Below, piece after piece: positions 33,453 through 42,091 of a stretch of DNA of 64,000 nucleotides. The notes below the pieces were generated by a model, which was not told the origin of the DNA, did no database searches, and saw only the letters and a program-made list of their open reading frames with translations. Positions within the stretch are counted from its first letter, which is position 1, and every line of letters starts with the position of its first letter. Source of the DNA: Micromonospora sp. ATCC 39149. GTDB lineage: Bacteria > Actinomycetota > Actinomycetes > Mycobacteriales > Micromonosporaceae. Made by a program: the position numbers and the translations under genes. The stretch spans positions 3,714,079 to 3,778,078 of the forward strand of contig NZ_GG657738.1 of NCBI RefSeq assembly GCF_000158815.1. The letters run 5' to 3'.

Positions 33453-35032
33453 CGGGCCACCGCCCTCGCGCCGAGCCGGGTGTGCCGGGGCCGCCGCCAG
33501 GCCCCGGCGCCGGCCTCGATCCAGCGGCCCAGCAGCCGGGCGTCGTAGCCCACCCGCAGCAACTGGTCGCGGACACGCTCCGGCAGGTGCCGAGGGACGG
33601 CCCGGCCGTCCGGGCCGGGGCCGAAGACTGTGGTGGTGGTGATCCGGCTGCCCTCGCCGACGCCGATGACCTCCTCCACGTGGGAGACGAAGCGGTGCTT
33701 GCGTCCGCCGATCGCGGTCTCGTCCTCCACGGTGACGTAGACGATCAGGTCGAGGGCGTTGCCGGCCATCCGGCGGGCCTGGTCGACGGTCATTTCCCGG
33801 CCGTGGGAGAGCGCCAGCTCGACGATCCGTTCGCCCACCCCGCCCGGTGAACGGGCGTGGATGGTGCACATCGACCCCCGGCTGGTGGTCATGGCCTGGA
33901 GCATCGGCACGATCTCCCGGGACCGCACCTCGCCGACGATGATCCGTAGCACGCCCATCCGCAGCGAGACGGGGATCAGGTCGGCGATGCTCACCTCGCC
34001 GGCCGGCCGGCCGTCCAGCCCGCGCTCGCCGTGCCCCTCCCGGGCCTCGAAGCTCATCACCGCCCGGTGCTTGTGCCCCCGGCGGGTGGGCAGCAGCTCC
34101 CGGCTCTCCTCCAGCAGCACGTACGGCTCGTCGGCCGGGATCTCGTCCATCAACGCCCGAATGACGGTGGTCTTCCCCGCTCCGGCCAGCCCCGCGACCA
34201 TGATGTTCAGCCCGGCCCGCATGGACGCCCGGAGGAAGTCACGTAGCAGCGGGTCGATCATCTCGTCCAGGTCGCCCCGGCCACCGGCGATGTCGTCGAG
34301 ACTCACCTCGAGGGTGTTGTGCTTGCGGATCACCGCGTACGGGCGGTGGCTGACCAGGAACACCGCGGCCAGCCGGCTGCCGTCGGGAAGTTGCAGGTCC
34401 AGGGTCGGCTTCGAGGTGGACAGCGACCGCTCGGTCGCCCCGGCCCGCCGCGCCGCAGCCTGGAGGATCTCCACCAGCTCGTCGTCGCTGTCGGCGATCG
34501 GGTCGGCCCAGTCGACCCCGCCACCGTGCCGGGTGATGCGCACCTGGTCGCAGCCGAGGATGTGCACCTCCTCGATGGTGCCGTCGACCAGCAGCGTCTG
34601 GAGCCGCCCCAGGCCGACCAACTCGGCGGTCACCTGGTCGAGCAGCAGCCGCTCCTCCCCGGCGGCCATCGGGGTGCCGGCCCGGCGGACCGCGTCGGCG
34701 TACTCGGCGACCACCGCGACGGCGAGCCGGGCCCGCTCGACGTCCTCGGCGTCGGCGTCGAACTCCCGGCCGCGCTGCCACAGGGTGAGCCGCTCGCTGA
34801 GCTCCCGGCGCAGCTCCCGTACCACCGCGAAGTCCACCCGGGGCCGGGGCGGTGCTGGCGCGACGGGCGGCGCCGACGCGGCCCCCACCGGCGGCGCGGG
34901 CTGCTGGTGGCCGCCGTGCGGCGCGGGCTGCGCATGGCCACCGTTCGGCGCGCCGGACAGCGGCGGCGCGATGGACGTCGCGCCGGCCTGCCGCGCCACC
35001 CGGGGGTCGTGTGAAACCGGCTCAAACCGCAC
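33449..35032 (-). CDS. tadA: Tad/Flp pilus ATPase (CpaF/TadA)
   Basis: A 527-residue secretion ATPase. About 65 Pro/Gly/His-rich residues precede the N-terminal domain. Walker A is GLAGAGKTT in NIMVAGLAGAGKTTVIRAL, followed by the Asp/Glu box (PYVLLEESRELLP), Walker B region (LRIIVGEVRSREIVPML) and the His box (SMCTIHARSPGGVGERI). It powers pilus polymerisation. Its start overlaps the end of the TadZ-like gene by 11 nt. All motifs are intact. Confidence 0.94.
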   Translation of the reverse strand: MRFEPVSHDPRVARQAGATSIAPPLSGAPNGGHAQPAPHGGHQQPAPPVGAASAPPVAPAPPRPRVDFAVVRELRRELSERLTLWQRGREFDADAEDVERARLAVAVVAEYADAVRRAGTPMAAGEERLLLDQVTAELVGLGRLQTLLVDGTIEEVHILGCDQVRITRHGGGVDWADPIADSDDELVEILQAAARRAGATERSLSTSKPTLDLQLPDGSRLAAVFLVSHRPYAVIRKHNTLEVSLDDIAGGRGDLDEMIDPLLRDFLRASMRAGLNIMVAGLAGAGKTTVIRALMDEIPADEPYVLLEESRELLPTRRGHKHRAVMSFEAREGHGERGLDGRPAGEVSIADLIPVSLRMGVLRIIVGEVRSREIVPMLQAMTTSRGSMCTIHARSPGGVGERIVELALSHGREMTVDQARRMAGNALDLIVYVTVEDETAIGGRKHRFVSHVEEVIGVGEGSRITTTTVFGPGPDGRAVPRHLPERVRDQLLRVGYDARLLGRWIEAGAGAWRRPRHTRLGARAVAR

Positions 35033-35822
35033 CCGGCACCCCCTGGGTGACCGGCCAGGCCAGCCTGGCCCGGCGGCGGTCCAGCAGCGCCCGGACCGGC
35101 ACCTCCAGCGCGCCGGCCGCGCGCATCAGCGGCCGTCCGGCCCGCACGGTCCCGCCGAGGGTCAACACCTCTGCGGTACGCGGGTCGTCCGGCAGTCGCG
35201 CGATCACCGGCAGCCGCAGCGCCTTGCTGATCTCGCCCCGCCCGTGGCCGTCACCGATCGGCAGCAGCCGCAGCGTGCCCGGCGGGACCCGGTGCTCGGT
35301 GAAGTCCCGCTCGATCGCCCGGACCATGGCCTGGGTGGCGGAGAGGTCGGGCAGCCGCGCCCGGGTGACCAGGAGGACCACGGCGGCGGCGCGCAGGATC
35401 GGCCACGGCGGGCCGGTCACCTGGAGCCGCCCGCAGTCGACCAGCACGTCGTACGGGGGGTCGCCGTGCTCCAGGTCGAGGAAGAAGTCGGTGAACCGCT
35501 GCCAGAGCGGGGCGACGCTGCCGGCCTGGGCCGGGTCCACGACGCCGGGCAGCAGCAGCCGTTCCCGGCGCGGGGCGTCCAGGTCGACCAGTTGCGACCA
35601 GAACGCCGTCTCCAGGCTGCCGTCGCGCAACTCCCCCACGGCCAACTCGCCGATGCCCCGGGGGCCGTCCAGCGCCCCGCCGAGGTAGCCGGCGAGGATC
35701 GAGCCGCCGGCCGGGTCGCACTCGGCGAGGATCAGCCGCCGGTGCCAGGTCAGGGCGCAGGCGAGCGCGGACGCGGTGACGCCCGGCGAGCCCTTGGCCG
35801 AGACCAGCGCGATGATCGCCAT
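35022..35822 (-). CDS. ParA/MinD-like ATPase of the pilus locus (TadZ/CpaE type)
   Basis: A 266-residue P-loop protein. The deviant Walker A reads SAKGSPGVTAS: the lysine of K-G-x-x-G is kept (K10), but the usual terminal Gly-Lys-Thr is altered to G-V-T. ECDPAGGSILAGYLG resembles the Walker A' Asp region and YDVLVDCGRLQ the Walker B. TadZ proteins mark the polar site of pilus assembly. Whether it hydrolyses ATP is uncertain. Confidence 0.85.
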   Translation of the reverse strand: MAIIALVSAKGSPGVTASALACALTWHRRLILAECDPAGGSILAGYLGGALDGPRGIGELAVGELRDGSLETAFWSQLVDLDAPRRERLLLPGVVDPAQAGSVAPLWQRFTDFFLDLEHGDPPYDVLVDCGRLQVTGPPWPILRAAAVVLLVTRARLPDLSATQAMVRAIERDFTEHRVPPGTLRLLPIGDGHGRGEISKALRLPVIARLPDDPRTAEVLTLGGTVRAGRPLMRAAGALEVPVRALLDRRRARLAWPVTQGVPGAV

Positions 35823-35824
35823 GC

Positions 35825-36484
35825 TCAGGCCGCCCGGGTCAGCACGACCGCGATCCGGCTCTGGGCGGCGAGCGCCACCACGGCGGGCACGTCCCGGGCG
35901 GTGAGCGCGACGTAGACCACCACGCTGCTGGTGCTGGGGGTCGCCGTGTCGATCACGGTCGCCTCGAAGCGGGTGCTGGTGGCCGGCTGCCCGTTCGCGC
36001 TGCGGTCCGGGGTGCTGACCAGCAGCACCCGGTCGCCGGGGTGCAGCCGCTTCGCCGGCACCCGGCCCGGGGCGAGGTCGAGTGCGAGTTGCTGCTGGCC
36101 GGGGCCGAGCAGCGGATCGTCGGTGAGCTGGCCGAGGGTCAGCAGGGTGCCCGGGGTGAGGGCGACGGCTGCCCGCATGCCGACCACGTCGTCGAGCTGC
36201 GCCGCCGGCACCGGCCGCAGCCCTTGGCCGCCGGCAACCTGCACGGTGACCAGGTCGTCCGCGCCCAACGTCCGGCCCACCTCGACCGGGCGGGCGACCG
36301 CCAGGTAGCTGCCGGTGGCCCGGACGGAGGTGACCGCGAACGCCGCGCCGAGGCCGCCGAGGGCGATCAGCAGCACGGCGAGGCCGAGCAGGCCGGGACG
36401 GACGCGCCGCTGCCGGACCACCCGGGGCGGGGCGACGGGAGCGTCCACCGGTTGCCCGGTCCCGTTGCGCGTAGCGAGACTCAC
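35825..36484 (-). CDS. SAF-domain (CpaB/RcpC-like) protein
   Basis: A 219-residue protein with one N-terminal membrane helix (LLGLAVLLIALGGLGAAFAV) followed by a SAF domain (about residues 60-115: YLAVARPVEVGRTLGADDLV, GMRAAVALTPGTLLTLGQL) and a beta-rich C-terminus (GDRVLLVSTPD). CpaB/RcpC proteins act in the pilus channel or pilin modification. GTG 36484 overlaps the upstream stop (GTGA). Confidence 0.85.
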   Translation of the reverse strand: MSLATRNGTGQPVDAPVAPPRVVRQRRVRPGLLGLAVLLIALGGLGAAFAVTSVRATGSYLAVARPVEVGRTLGADDLVTVQVAGGQGLRPVPAAQLDDVVGMRAAVALTPGTLLTLGQLTDDPLLGPGQQQLALDLAPGRVPAKRLHPGDRVLLVSTPDRSANGQPATSTRFEATVIDTATPSTSSVVVYVALTARDVPAVVALAAQSRIAVVLTRAA

Positions 36485-37434
36485 CGCGTCACCACCTGAA
36501 GTTCGTCGATCTGGATCTGGACGGTGCCGCTCGTCCGGGTCTGCGGGATCTCGCCACTCTGGCCGCCACCGGACCAGCGGACGGTCCAGTGGGTGGTGGC
36601 GCTGACGTCGTACGTGTCGGCCTTCGCGTAGCCGCCGTGGTAGCCGCAGTCGGGGGAGGGACGGCCGGCGTCGGGGCCCTTCGGGTCGTACGGGGTGCCG
36701 GGGTCGTCGCAGGTGACCTGATCGCCGTTGCCCATGTCCCACACGATCTCGTCGACGGTCGCGGTGATGCTCACCGTCAGGCCCCGGTCGGACGCCGAGG
36801 CCCTCAGCGGGCCGAAGTAGTTTCGGCCCGGGCTCGCCCACATCCACACCGGCAGGCCGACCAGCCCGGGGCCGACGTCCTTGCGGGGGGCGATGGCCAC
36901 CCGGGGCGGCAGCAGCGAGATCGAGGCGAGCGCCCGGCGGGCCAGCTCCTCCGGGTCGGGCGGGGTTCCGTAGCCGGGCGGCGGGGCGTCCAGCAGGACG
37001 GGGCGCTGGCTGCCAAGATCGCCGCCGTTGCAGGTGGCCAGGTACCACTGCTGGCCCTCGGGGGTGCCCTCGGGCTGCGGCTCCGCCAACTTGTAGTAGC
37101 AGCCGTCGCCGTTGTTGAACCAGCCGAGGACGTTGTCGTAGCAGGGGATGACCTTGCCGTTCCACTGGCACTTGCCGCCCCCGCCGGACTCGCCGTCGCC
37201 GGGATCCCCGCCGCCGGGATTGCCCGGGTTGCCCGGCGTGCCCGGGTCGTCGTCCCAGACGTCGCAGTCGTTCTGGCCGATGGGGCACTCGATGCCGCCC
37301 TCCCGGGCCGCCGCCACGGTGGCGGCGGGCGGGGCCGCCGCGACGGCGAGCAGGAGGGCCAGGCCGATCGCGGCGAGCAGCCGCGCGGGTCGGGTGGCCG
37401 GACCCGTACCGCCGCGACCCCGCCGGGTCAGCAC
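36481..37434 (-). CDS. Secreted protein with C-terminal PKD-like domain, pilus operon
   Basis: A 317-residue secreted protein with an N-terminal signal helix (RLLAAIGLALLLAVAAAPPAA), a Gly/Asp/Pro-rich spacer (residues about 50-75) and several Cys (ECPIGQNDCDVW, KCQWNGKVIPCYD, ATCNG, VTCDDPG, DCGYHG). The C-terminal half shows a PKD-like beta-sandwich (ITATVDEIVWDMGNGDQVTC, YDVSATTHWTVRWSG). It could be a surface component linked to the pilus. GTG 37434 overlaps the preceding gene by 7 nt. Confidence 0.75.
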   Translation of the reverse strand: MLTRRGRGGTGPATRPARLLAAIGLALLLAVAAAPPAATVAAAREGGIECPIGQNDCDVWDDDPGTPGNPGNPGGGDPGDGESGGGGKCQWNGKVIPCYDNVLGWFNNGDGCYYKLAEPQPEGTPEGQQWYLATCNGGDLGSQRPVLLDAPPPGYGTPPDPEELARRALASISLLPPRVAIAPRKDVGPGLVGLPVWMWASPGRNYFGPLRASASDRGLTVSITATVDEIVWDMGNGDQVTCDDPGTPYDPKGPDAGRPSPDCGYHGGYAKADTYDVSATTHWTVRWSGGGQSGEIPQTRTSGTVQIQIDELQVVTR

Positions 37435-37997
37435 GGCTGGTCCTCGTGGCCGGCGCCGTAGCTGATCAGCCAGCGGCCGTCCGGGTACCGGGTGGCCGTC
37501 GCGGTGGCCAGGTGCCGGCTGCCCCCCGAGCCGGGCACCACCCGTTTGGTCTTGGCGTAGACCAGCCGGTAGCCGGTGGTGTCCAGGCAGTCCTGGATGT
37601 CCACGGTGGCCGGGACGGAGTCCAGGTTCACCGAGGTGACGGTGGGGTCGGAGACGAACGTTCCGGTACGCACGGCACCGTGCTCCTTCGCATCGCGAAT
37701 TACCAGTCGGACCCTGGTCAACAACGGATCGGCCAGGAATCTGACCAGTTCCGGGTGGCGCGGATCGCTGCGTCGGCTCGCGGCCCGGGACGCTGCGAGA
37801 TATCCGGAATAGGCGGCGAGCGCCGCCTCGCGGGCCGCCCGTTCCTCGGCGGCGGAATGGGTCGGGGCGGCGCTCGACCGTGCTGCCGCGAGGGGGCGTG
37901 CGCTGGCCTCGGGCTCCGTGCCGCAGGCTGCCGTCGGCGCGGCGGTCAGGACCATGACCAGTAAGATCATCCATCGGCCGGGATGCCGTGTTCGCAA
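37428..37997 (-). CDS. Lipoprotein of unknown function, first gene of the tad operon
   Basis: A 189-residue lipoprotein. A TTG start at 37997 is chosen because CGAGGAGG lies about 7 nt upstream and gives a proper signal peptide (RTRHPGRWMILLVMVLTAAP, then TAAC). The mature part has an Ala-rich helix and an NTF2-like beta region (VDIQDCLDTTGYRLVYAKT, TRYPDGRWLISYG). Similar small lipoproteins precede actinobacterial tad operons. ATG at 37970 would leave only a short n-region. Confidence 0.7.
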   Translation of the reverse strand: MRTRHPGRWMILLVMVLTAAPTAACGTEPEASARPLAAARSSAAPTHSAAEERAAREAALAAYSGYLAASRAASRRSDPRHPELVRFLADPLLTRVRLVIRDAKEHGAVRTGTFVSDPTVTSVNLDSVPATVDIQDCLDTTGYRLVYAKTKRVVPGSGGSRHLATATATRYPDGRWLISYGAGHEDQPC

Positions 37998-38568
37998 CGC
38001 CGCGCCTCCTCGCTGGCGACCGGGCGGGGGCGCACCCACCGTCTCCGGGCGTGCGGCAACGCGGCCGGATCAACTCATTCGGACCTTTCGCGTTGCCGCC
38101 GCATTTACCTATGCTGATCTTCTAAGAGTCGTGCATCGTCGTCTTCTGCGGGCTCCGACGCCCCACGCTGGGGGTTGCGCCGTGCTTAAGGGGCGAGCAT
38201 AAGCTGACACCTGGTGATGCAACAGAGGCAATTTGTTCGAATACTCTCGGTAAGGAATGGTGGCGATCGCGGATGGTGGGCATCGATCCCCCGTGTCGCC
38301 GCCCACGGGCGTGCGGTGACCCCCGTCGCGGTGTCGAGGGGCCGAAAGTTGCTGGCCCGTTCGGTCGAGGTACTGGGGTGCTTCAGGGGCATAGGTCCGG
38401 ATTGCTCTCCCGTTGGCGGGGGGCCGTCGTCGATCGAGCGTTGTGCCCGGCCGCCGGTGCGGCGGATCGCGTGGGGGTCGGATTCCGCACCATCCGCTAC
38501 ACCACGGCCACCCGAGAACTACTCAGCGTGTCGCCCTGGCCAGGGGTGCCCGGGTCCCGGAGCCGGGC
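37998..38568. other. 571-nt intergenic region, divergent between tad operon and prepilin peptidase
   Basis: No convincing coding frame is seen. The stretch 38100-38270 is less GC-rich than its surroundings and probably holds the promoter(s) of the minus-strand tad operon. I could not assign -35/-10 boxes with confidence. Confidence 0.4.
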
Positions 38569-39366
38569 GTGACCAGGGAACGGCTCCGGCCCCCGCCTCT
38601 TCCGGCCCGCACTCCGCCCGCTCCGGCCGCCACGGGCCGGCGTTTCCTGGTACGCCTGACGGCCCTCCTGGCCGGCACGCCACTGCTCCGTCTCGCCGTC
38701 GCCCGGTACGCCGTACCACCGGGAGAGCCGGACCGGGTCGCCTGCCCGCGCTGCGGCACGCCGCTCGGGCTCGACCGGCCCTGGCCGGCGCTGGGCCCGG
38801 CGGCGCGCTGCGCCGGTTGCCGAGCCCGGGTCGGCGCGCCGCCCGGCACGGTCGAGCTGGCCGCGCTCGCGGCGCTGGCGACGCTGGTGGCGGTGCCTGG
38901 AACGCCGGCCGAGCGGGCGGCCCTCGCCTGGTGGCTCTGCTGCGCGGTGCCCCTGGTCCTGATCGACGTGGCCGTACACCGGCTGCCCGACCGACTCACC
39001 TGGCCGGCCGCCGGAGGAGTGCTGGCGCTGTACGGGGTGGCGGCGGCGGCCTCGGCGGGAACCGACCCCTGGCTGCGGGCCGTGGCCGCCGGGGTCGGGT
39101 TGGCGCTCGCCTTCGCCGCCACCACCCTGCTGCTGGGGCGGCGCGGCTTCGGCCTCGGCGACGCCAAGCTGGCGCTCGGGGTGGGCGCGCTGCTCGGCTG
39201 GTACGGCTGGCCTGTCCTCGTGCTCGGCCTGCTGGTCACGTTCACGCTGTCCGCCCTGACCAGCCTGGCGCTGCTGCTGGCCCGCCGGGTTCGTTGGTCC
39301 AGCCACCTGCCGTTCGGGCCGTTCCTGGCCCTCGGCGCGGTCGCCGCCCTGCTACTCACCCGCTGA
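38569..39366 (+). CDS. Prepilin peptidase (A24 family)
   Basis: A 265-residue membrane protease. A cytoplasmic four-Cys loop (CPRCGTPL, CAGC) is followed by about six or seven membrane helices. The two catalytic Asp are in LIDVAVHRLPDRLTW and GFGLGDAKLALG. It should cleave the TadE-type and Flp-like pilins of the adjacent operon. GTG 38569 is the first start that leaves a normal N-terminus; the next 40 residues are Pro/Ala/Arg-rich. Confidence 0.92.
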   Translation: MTRERLRPPPLPARTPPAPAATGRRFLVRLTALLAGTPLLRLAVARYAVPPGEPDRVACPRCGTPLGLDRPWPALGPAARCAGCRARVGAPPGTVELAALAALATLVAVPGTPAERAALAWWLCCAVPLVLIDVAVHRLPDRLTWPAAGGVLALYGVAAAASAGTDPWLRAVAAGVGLALAFAATTLLLGRRGFGLGDAKLALGVGALLGWYGWPVLVLGLLVTFTLSALTSLALLLARRVRWSSHLPFGPFLALGAVAALLLTR

Positions 39367-39416
39367 CCGCGTTCACCCCGCCGCCTTCTGCGGCCCGCCG
39401 CGCCTACCTGCTCGCC

Positions 39417-39650
39417 GCCCCCGCTCGTTCGCCGCGCTCGCTCGCCGCCCCCGCCGCCCTCCGCTCGTTCGCCGCACCGCGGCCCCCGCTCGGTCGCCGC
39501 GCTCGCGAAGGACCCCCCGCCGCCGCCGTCCGCTCGTTCGCCGCACCGCGGCCCCCCGCTCGTTTTCAAAAAAATGCCCCCCGCTTGCTTGCCGCACCGC
39601 GCGCGCCTCGCCCCGCACGTTGCGCCCGCCCCGCTCGTTGCGCGGACTCT
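39417..39650. repeat. Low-complexity region with 28-bp direct repeats
   Basis: The segment is built from CGCTCG/CGTTCGCCGC variants. A 28-bp unit beginning TCCGCTCGTTCGCCGC occurs exactly at 39460-39487 and 39529-39556, with partial copies before and after. It includes an A7 run (39568-39574 area), rare in this genome. No gene is credible here. Confidence 0.75.
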
Positions 39651-39654
39651 GTTC

Positions 39655-39705
39655 GTGAGAAGGGGACCCTTCTATACCGCAGGCGTTAACAGGGGGCCCC
39701 TCCTT
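39655..39705 (+). repeat. Composite intergenic repeat, copy 1
   Basis: GTGAGAAGGGGACC, then TTCT-TACCG and AGGCGTTAACAGGGGGCCC form a 51-bp element. The same element lies inverted at 40384-40434 with only a few differences. This copy covers the last codons and stop of the PAP2 gene on the minus strand. Confidence 0.85.
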
Positions 39706-40297
39706 TCACCGGGCGGGCACGGCGGCGCAAAAGTTCGTTAGCGGGCCGGGCCAGCAGCGGTGTGCCGACGGTGGTGACCAGTGCGCCGAGCAGCAGGCCG
39801 GCGAGCACGTCGTGCGGGTAGTGCAACCCGACGAAGACGCGGGAGAACGCGGCGAACACGGCCAGTGGGATCGCGTACCAGGCGAGTCGGGGGGAGAGCA
39901 GCAGGATCGCCGCCGCCAGCGCTCCGGCGATGGTGGAGTGGTTGCTCGGGAAGGACCAGTCTCCGGCGGGCGGGCACCGGCCAGCGATGATCGCCAGGTC
40001 GACCGGGGCGCGGCAGGGGCGGTCCTCGTCCACGACGATCTTGAGCAGCTCGCTGCCGCCGTACGCGAGGACCACGGTGACCGGCGCGGCCAGGGCGAGG
40101 GCCAGGTTGCGCGGCCCGGTGCCCAGCTTCGGCAGGGCCGCCGCCACCAGAATCAGCCCGAGCAGGACGATCGACCACTCGGTGAAGTGCGCGGCGAACC
40201 ACTGGACGGGCTCCGGTGTGCCGTCCGCGAACCGGACGATGTCCTGGTACAAATCGTCGCTGAACGGTGGAACAGCTGACAAACCGGTGTTCATCAT
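39686..40297 (-). CDS. PAP2-family membrane phosphatase
   Basis: A 203-residue membrane phosphatase. The three PAP2 motifs are K-x6-R-P (KIVVDEDRP), PSNH (WSFPSNHST) and S-R-x5-H-x3-D (SRVFVGLHYPHD), with about five membrane helices. It likely hydrolyses undecaprenyl or phosphatidyl (pyro)phosphates at the outer face. The final seven codons (VKGGAPC) and the stop are supplied by a dispersed repeat, so the native C-terminus was replaced. ATG 40297 or 40294 may be used. Confidence 0.92.
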   Translation of the reverse strand: MMNTGLSAVPPFSDDLYQDIVRFADGTPEPVQWFAAHFTEWSIVLLGLILVAAALPKLGTGPRNLALALAAPVTVVLAYGGSELLKIVVDEDRPCRAPVDLAIIAGRCPPAGDWSFPSNHSTIAGALAAAILLLSPRLAWYAIPLAVFAAFSRVFVGLHYPHDVLAGLLLGALVTTVGTPLLARPANELLRRRARPVKGGAPC

Positions 40298-40383
40298 GGC
40301 TCAGTCTATCAAAAGTTCACCTGCCGTTTACCTGGCCGGTGACGCCCCCGGCGACCCGCCCGCTTCCGGCGGTGCCCGCCGGT

Positions 40384-40434
40384 AAGGAAGGGCCCCCTGT
40401 TAACGCCTACGGTAGAGAAAGGTCCCCTTCTCAC
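40384..40434 (-). repeat. Composite intergenic repeat, copy 2 (inverted)
   Basis: Read on the minus strand it is GTGAGAAGGGGACC, TTTCTCTACCGT and AGGCGTTAACAGGGGGCCC, matching copy 1 at 39655-39705. It supplies the TGA stop of the next minus-strand gene (40431-40433). The two copies enclose the PAP2 gene. Confidence 0.85.
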
Positions 40435-40919
40435 GCCCGAGGCGAGGCGGGGTCGGGCCCCGCCTGCACCACGCCGGACATCCGCTCGACGACGTCCTCC
40501 AGCGCCTCGAAGGCGTACGCCCAGTTGTGGCACTTGAAGCTGCGCAGCCCGTCGATCGGGTTCCGGCAGTCGACGCAGTGCACCCCGGGGATCGCGTCCG
40601 GGACCTCGGTGTTGACGTACCGGCGCTCACCGAGGATCACGCGGGTGATCATTGCCCGGTCGTGCACCCCGTGCAGGGCCGACGAAATGATGTCCAGCCA
40701 GGTCATCCGCCGGCCGCACTTCGGGCAGTCCGGCTCGTCGCCGCTGACCCACAGGGGCGCGCCGATGCTGCGCGCCGGCATGCCGAGCAGCTTCTCGATC
40801 CGGCGTACGTCCTGCTCGGGGGTGACCCAGCGGTGCTGGCCGGGCAGCGAGGCCGGTGAGTCGTACACGGCGCGGAACAGAACCGGGTCGACCTCGACGG
40901 TCTCCCGCTGACGGGTCAT
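40431..40919 (-). CDS. Putative zinc-ribbon protein of unknown function
   Basis: A 162-residue soluble protein. CPKCG (about residue 69) and CVDC (about 118) could form a four-Cys zinc site. Between them lie LDIISSALHGVHDRAMITRVIL and RRYVNTEVPDAIPG. ATG 40919 follows GAGGAGG. I do not recognise the family. Its stop codon comes from the dispersed repeat. Confidence 0.75.
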   Translation of the reverse strand: MTRQRETVEVDPVLFRAVYDSPASLPGQHRWVTPEQDVRRIEKLLGMPARSIGAPLWVSGDEPDCPKCGRRMTWLDIISSALHGVHDRAMITRVILGERRYVNTEVPDAIPGVHCVDCRNPIDGLRSFKCHNWAYAFEALEDVVERMSGVVQAGPDPASPRA

Positions 40920-41116
40920 GGCGACCTCCTCGACCTCGCGGCGTCGGCCCGGCCGACGCCCGCAGCCCACCGTCGTCCCGGTGGTCGACGGACACAACCG
41001 GATCAACGACACGACGGGTCTGCGGGCAGCCGCGCGGGGTGCTACACATTCAGGGCGCACTCGCTGCGGGGGCTGGCCGCGCGGCAGGCGCCGACCCGCT
41101 CCCGTGGAGGACACCC

Positions 41117-41932
41117 GTGACCAGCGAGCCGCTACCGACCGCGACCACCCCCGGGCCGGGCGCCGCCGCCGACAGCAGGCCGAACGTCGCCCGGATGTAC
41201 GACTACTACCTCGGCGGCTGCCACAACTTCGCCATCGACCGGGCCGCCGCCAGGCAGGTCCTGGAGATCTTCCCCGACACCGGCGTCGCCGCCCAGACCA
41301 ACCGCGCGTTCCTGCGCCGCGCCGTCCGGCACGCCGTCGAGCAGGGCGTACGGCAGTTCCTCGACATCGGCGCGGGGCTGCCCACCCAGGGCAACGTGCA
41401 CGAGGTGGTGCAGTCCATAGCCCCCGACTCCCGGGTCGTCTACGTCGACTACGACGAGGTCGCCGTCGCGTACGCCCGGCAACTGCTCGGCGACGCGGCC
41501 CGCACGGTCGTCGTCGAGGGTGACCTGCGCCGGCCCGACGAACTGCTCGCCCACCCCGACGTGACGGCGTCGATCGACTTCACCCGGCCGGTCGCCGTGC
41601 TTCTGGTGGCGGTGCTGCACTTCGTGCCCGACGCGGAGGACCCGTACGCGGCCGTCGCGCGGCTGCGTGACGCCACCGTCCCGGGCAGCCGGCTGCTGCT
41701 GTCCCACCTGACCCTCGACGGCGCCCCGCCGCTGCCCGCGCAGCAGGGCCGCGCCGTCTACCAGCAGAGCACCGCCCCGCTGGTGCCCCGGACCCGCGCC
41801 GACATCCTGCGTTTCTTCGACGGGTACGAGCTGGTCGAGCCCGGCCTTGCCTGGCTGGCCGACTGGCGTCCGGACGGCGAGCCTCAGGCGGGGGTGTCGC
41901 ACGGCTTCGGCGGCGTGGGCGTCCGCCGCTGA
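41117..41932 (+). CDS. SAM-dependent methyltransferase, DUF574 family
   Basis: A 271-residue protein of the actinobacterial DUF574 methyltransferase family. Its hallmarks are RPNVARMYDYYLGGCHNFAIDR, FLDIGAGLPTQGNVHEV (SAM motif I), VVYVDYDEVAVAYARQLL and VLLVAVLHFVPD. These proteins are abundant in actinomycetes, often near developmental genes; the substrate is unknown. GTG 41117 is preceded by GTGGAGG. Confidence 0.93.
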   Translation: MTSEPLPTATTPGPGAAADSRPNVARMYDYYLGGCHNFAIDRAAARQVLEIFPDTGVAAQTNRAFLRRAVRHAVEQGVRQFLDIGAGLPTQGNVHEVVQSIAPDSRVVYVDYDEVAVAYARQLLGDAARTVVVEGDLRRPDELLAHPDVTASIDFTRPVAVLLVAVLHFVPDAEDPYAAVARLRDATVPGSRLLLSHLTLDGAPPLPAQQGRAVYQQSTAPLVPRTRADILRFFDGYELVEPGLAWLADWRPDGEPQAGVSHGFGGVGVRR

Positions 41933-41948
41933 GCCGCCGGATCATCGC

Positions 41949-42075
41949 CCGGCGACACCCATTACAGTCCGTGGGGCAGGTGGTCCGGTTCCAGGTGGAG
42001 TAGACGGTCTTGCTGGCGTCGGAGTAATAGATGATGGCGATGCTCTCGTTGTCCCCGGGGTACGGGATGGCCTCC
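41949..42075 (-). pseudogene. C-terminal fragment of an unidentified protein
   Basis: On the minus strand an open frame reads AIPYPGDNESIAIIYYSDAS, then KTVYSTWNRTTCPTDCNGC, which looks like the end of a secreted Cys-containing protein. Upstream in frame is a stop and no start codon. It is probably the leftover of a deleted gene. No family is recognised. Confidence 0.35.
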
Positions 42076-42091
42076 TAGGAGTGATCCGCGC

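Noticed and set aside
37435..38073. Extended upstream frame of the PKD-like secreted protein
   Set aside because: It overlaps the lipoprotein gene in another frame, and the true signal peptide starts at GTG 37434.
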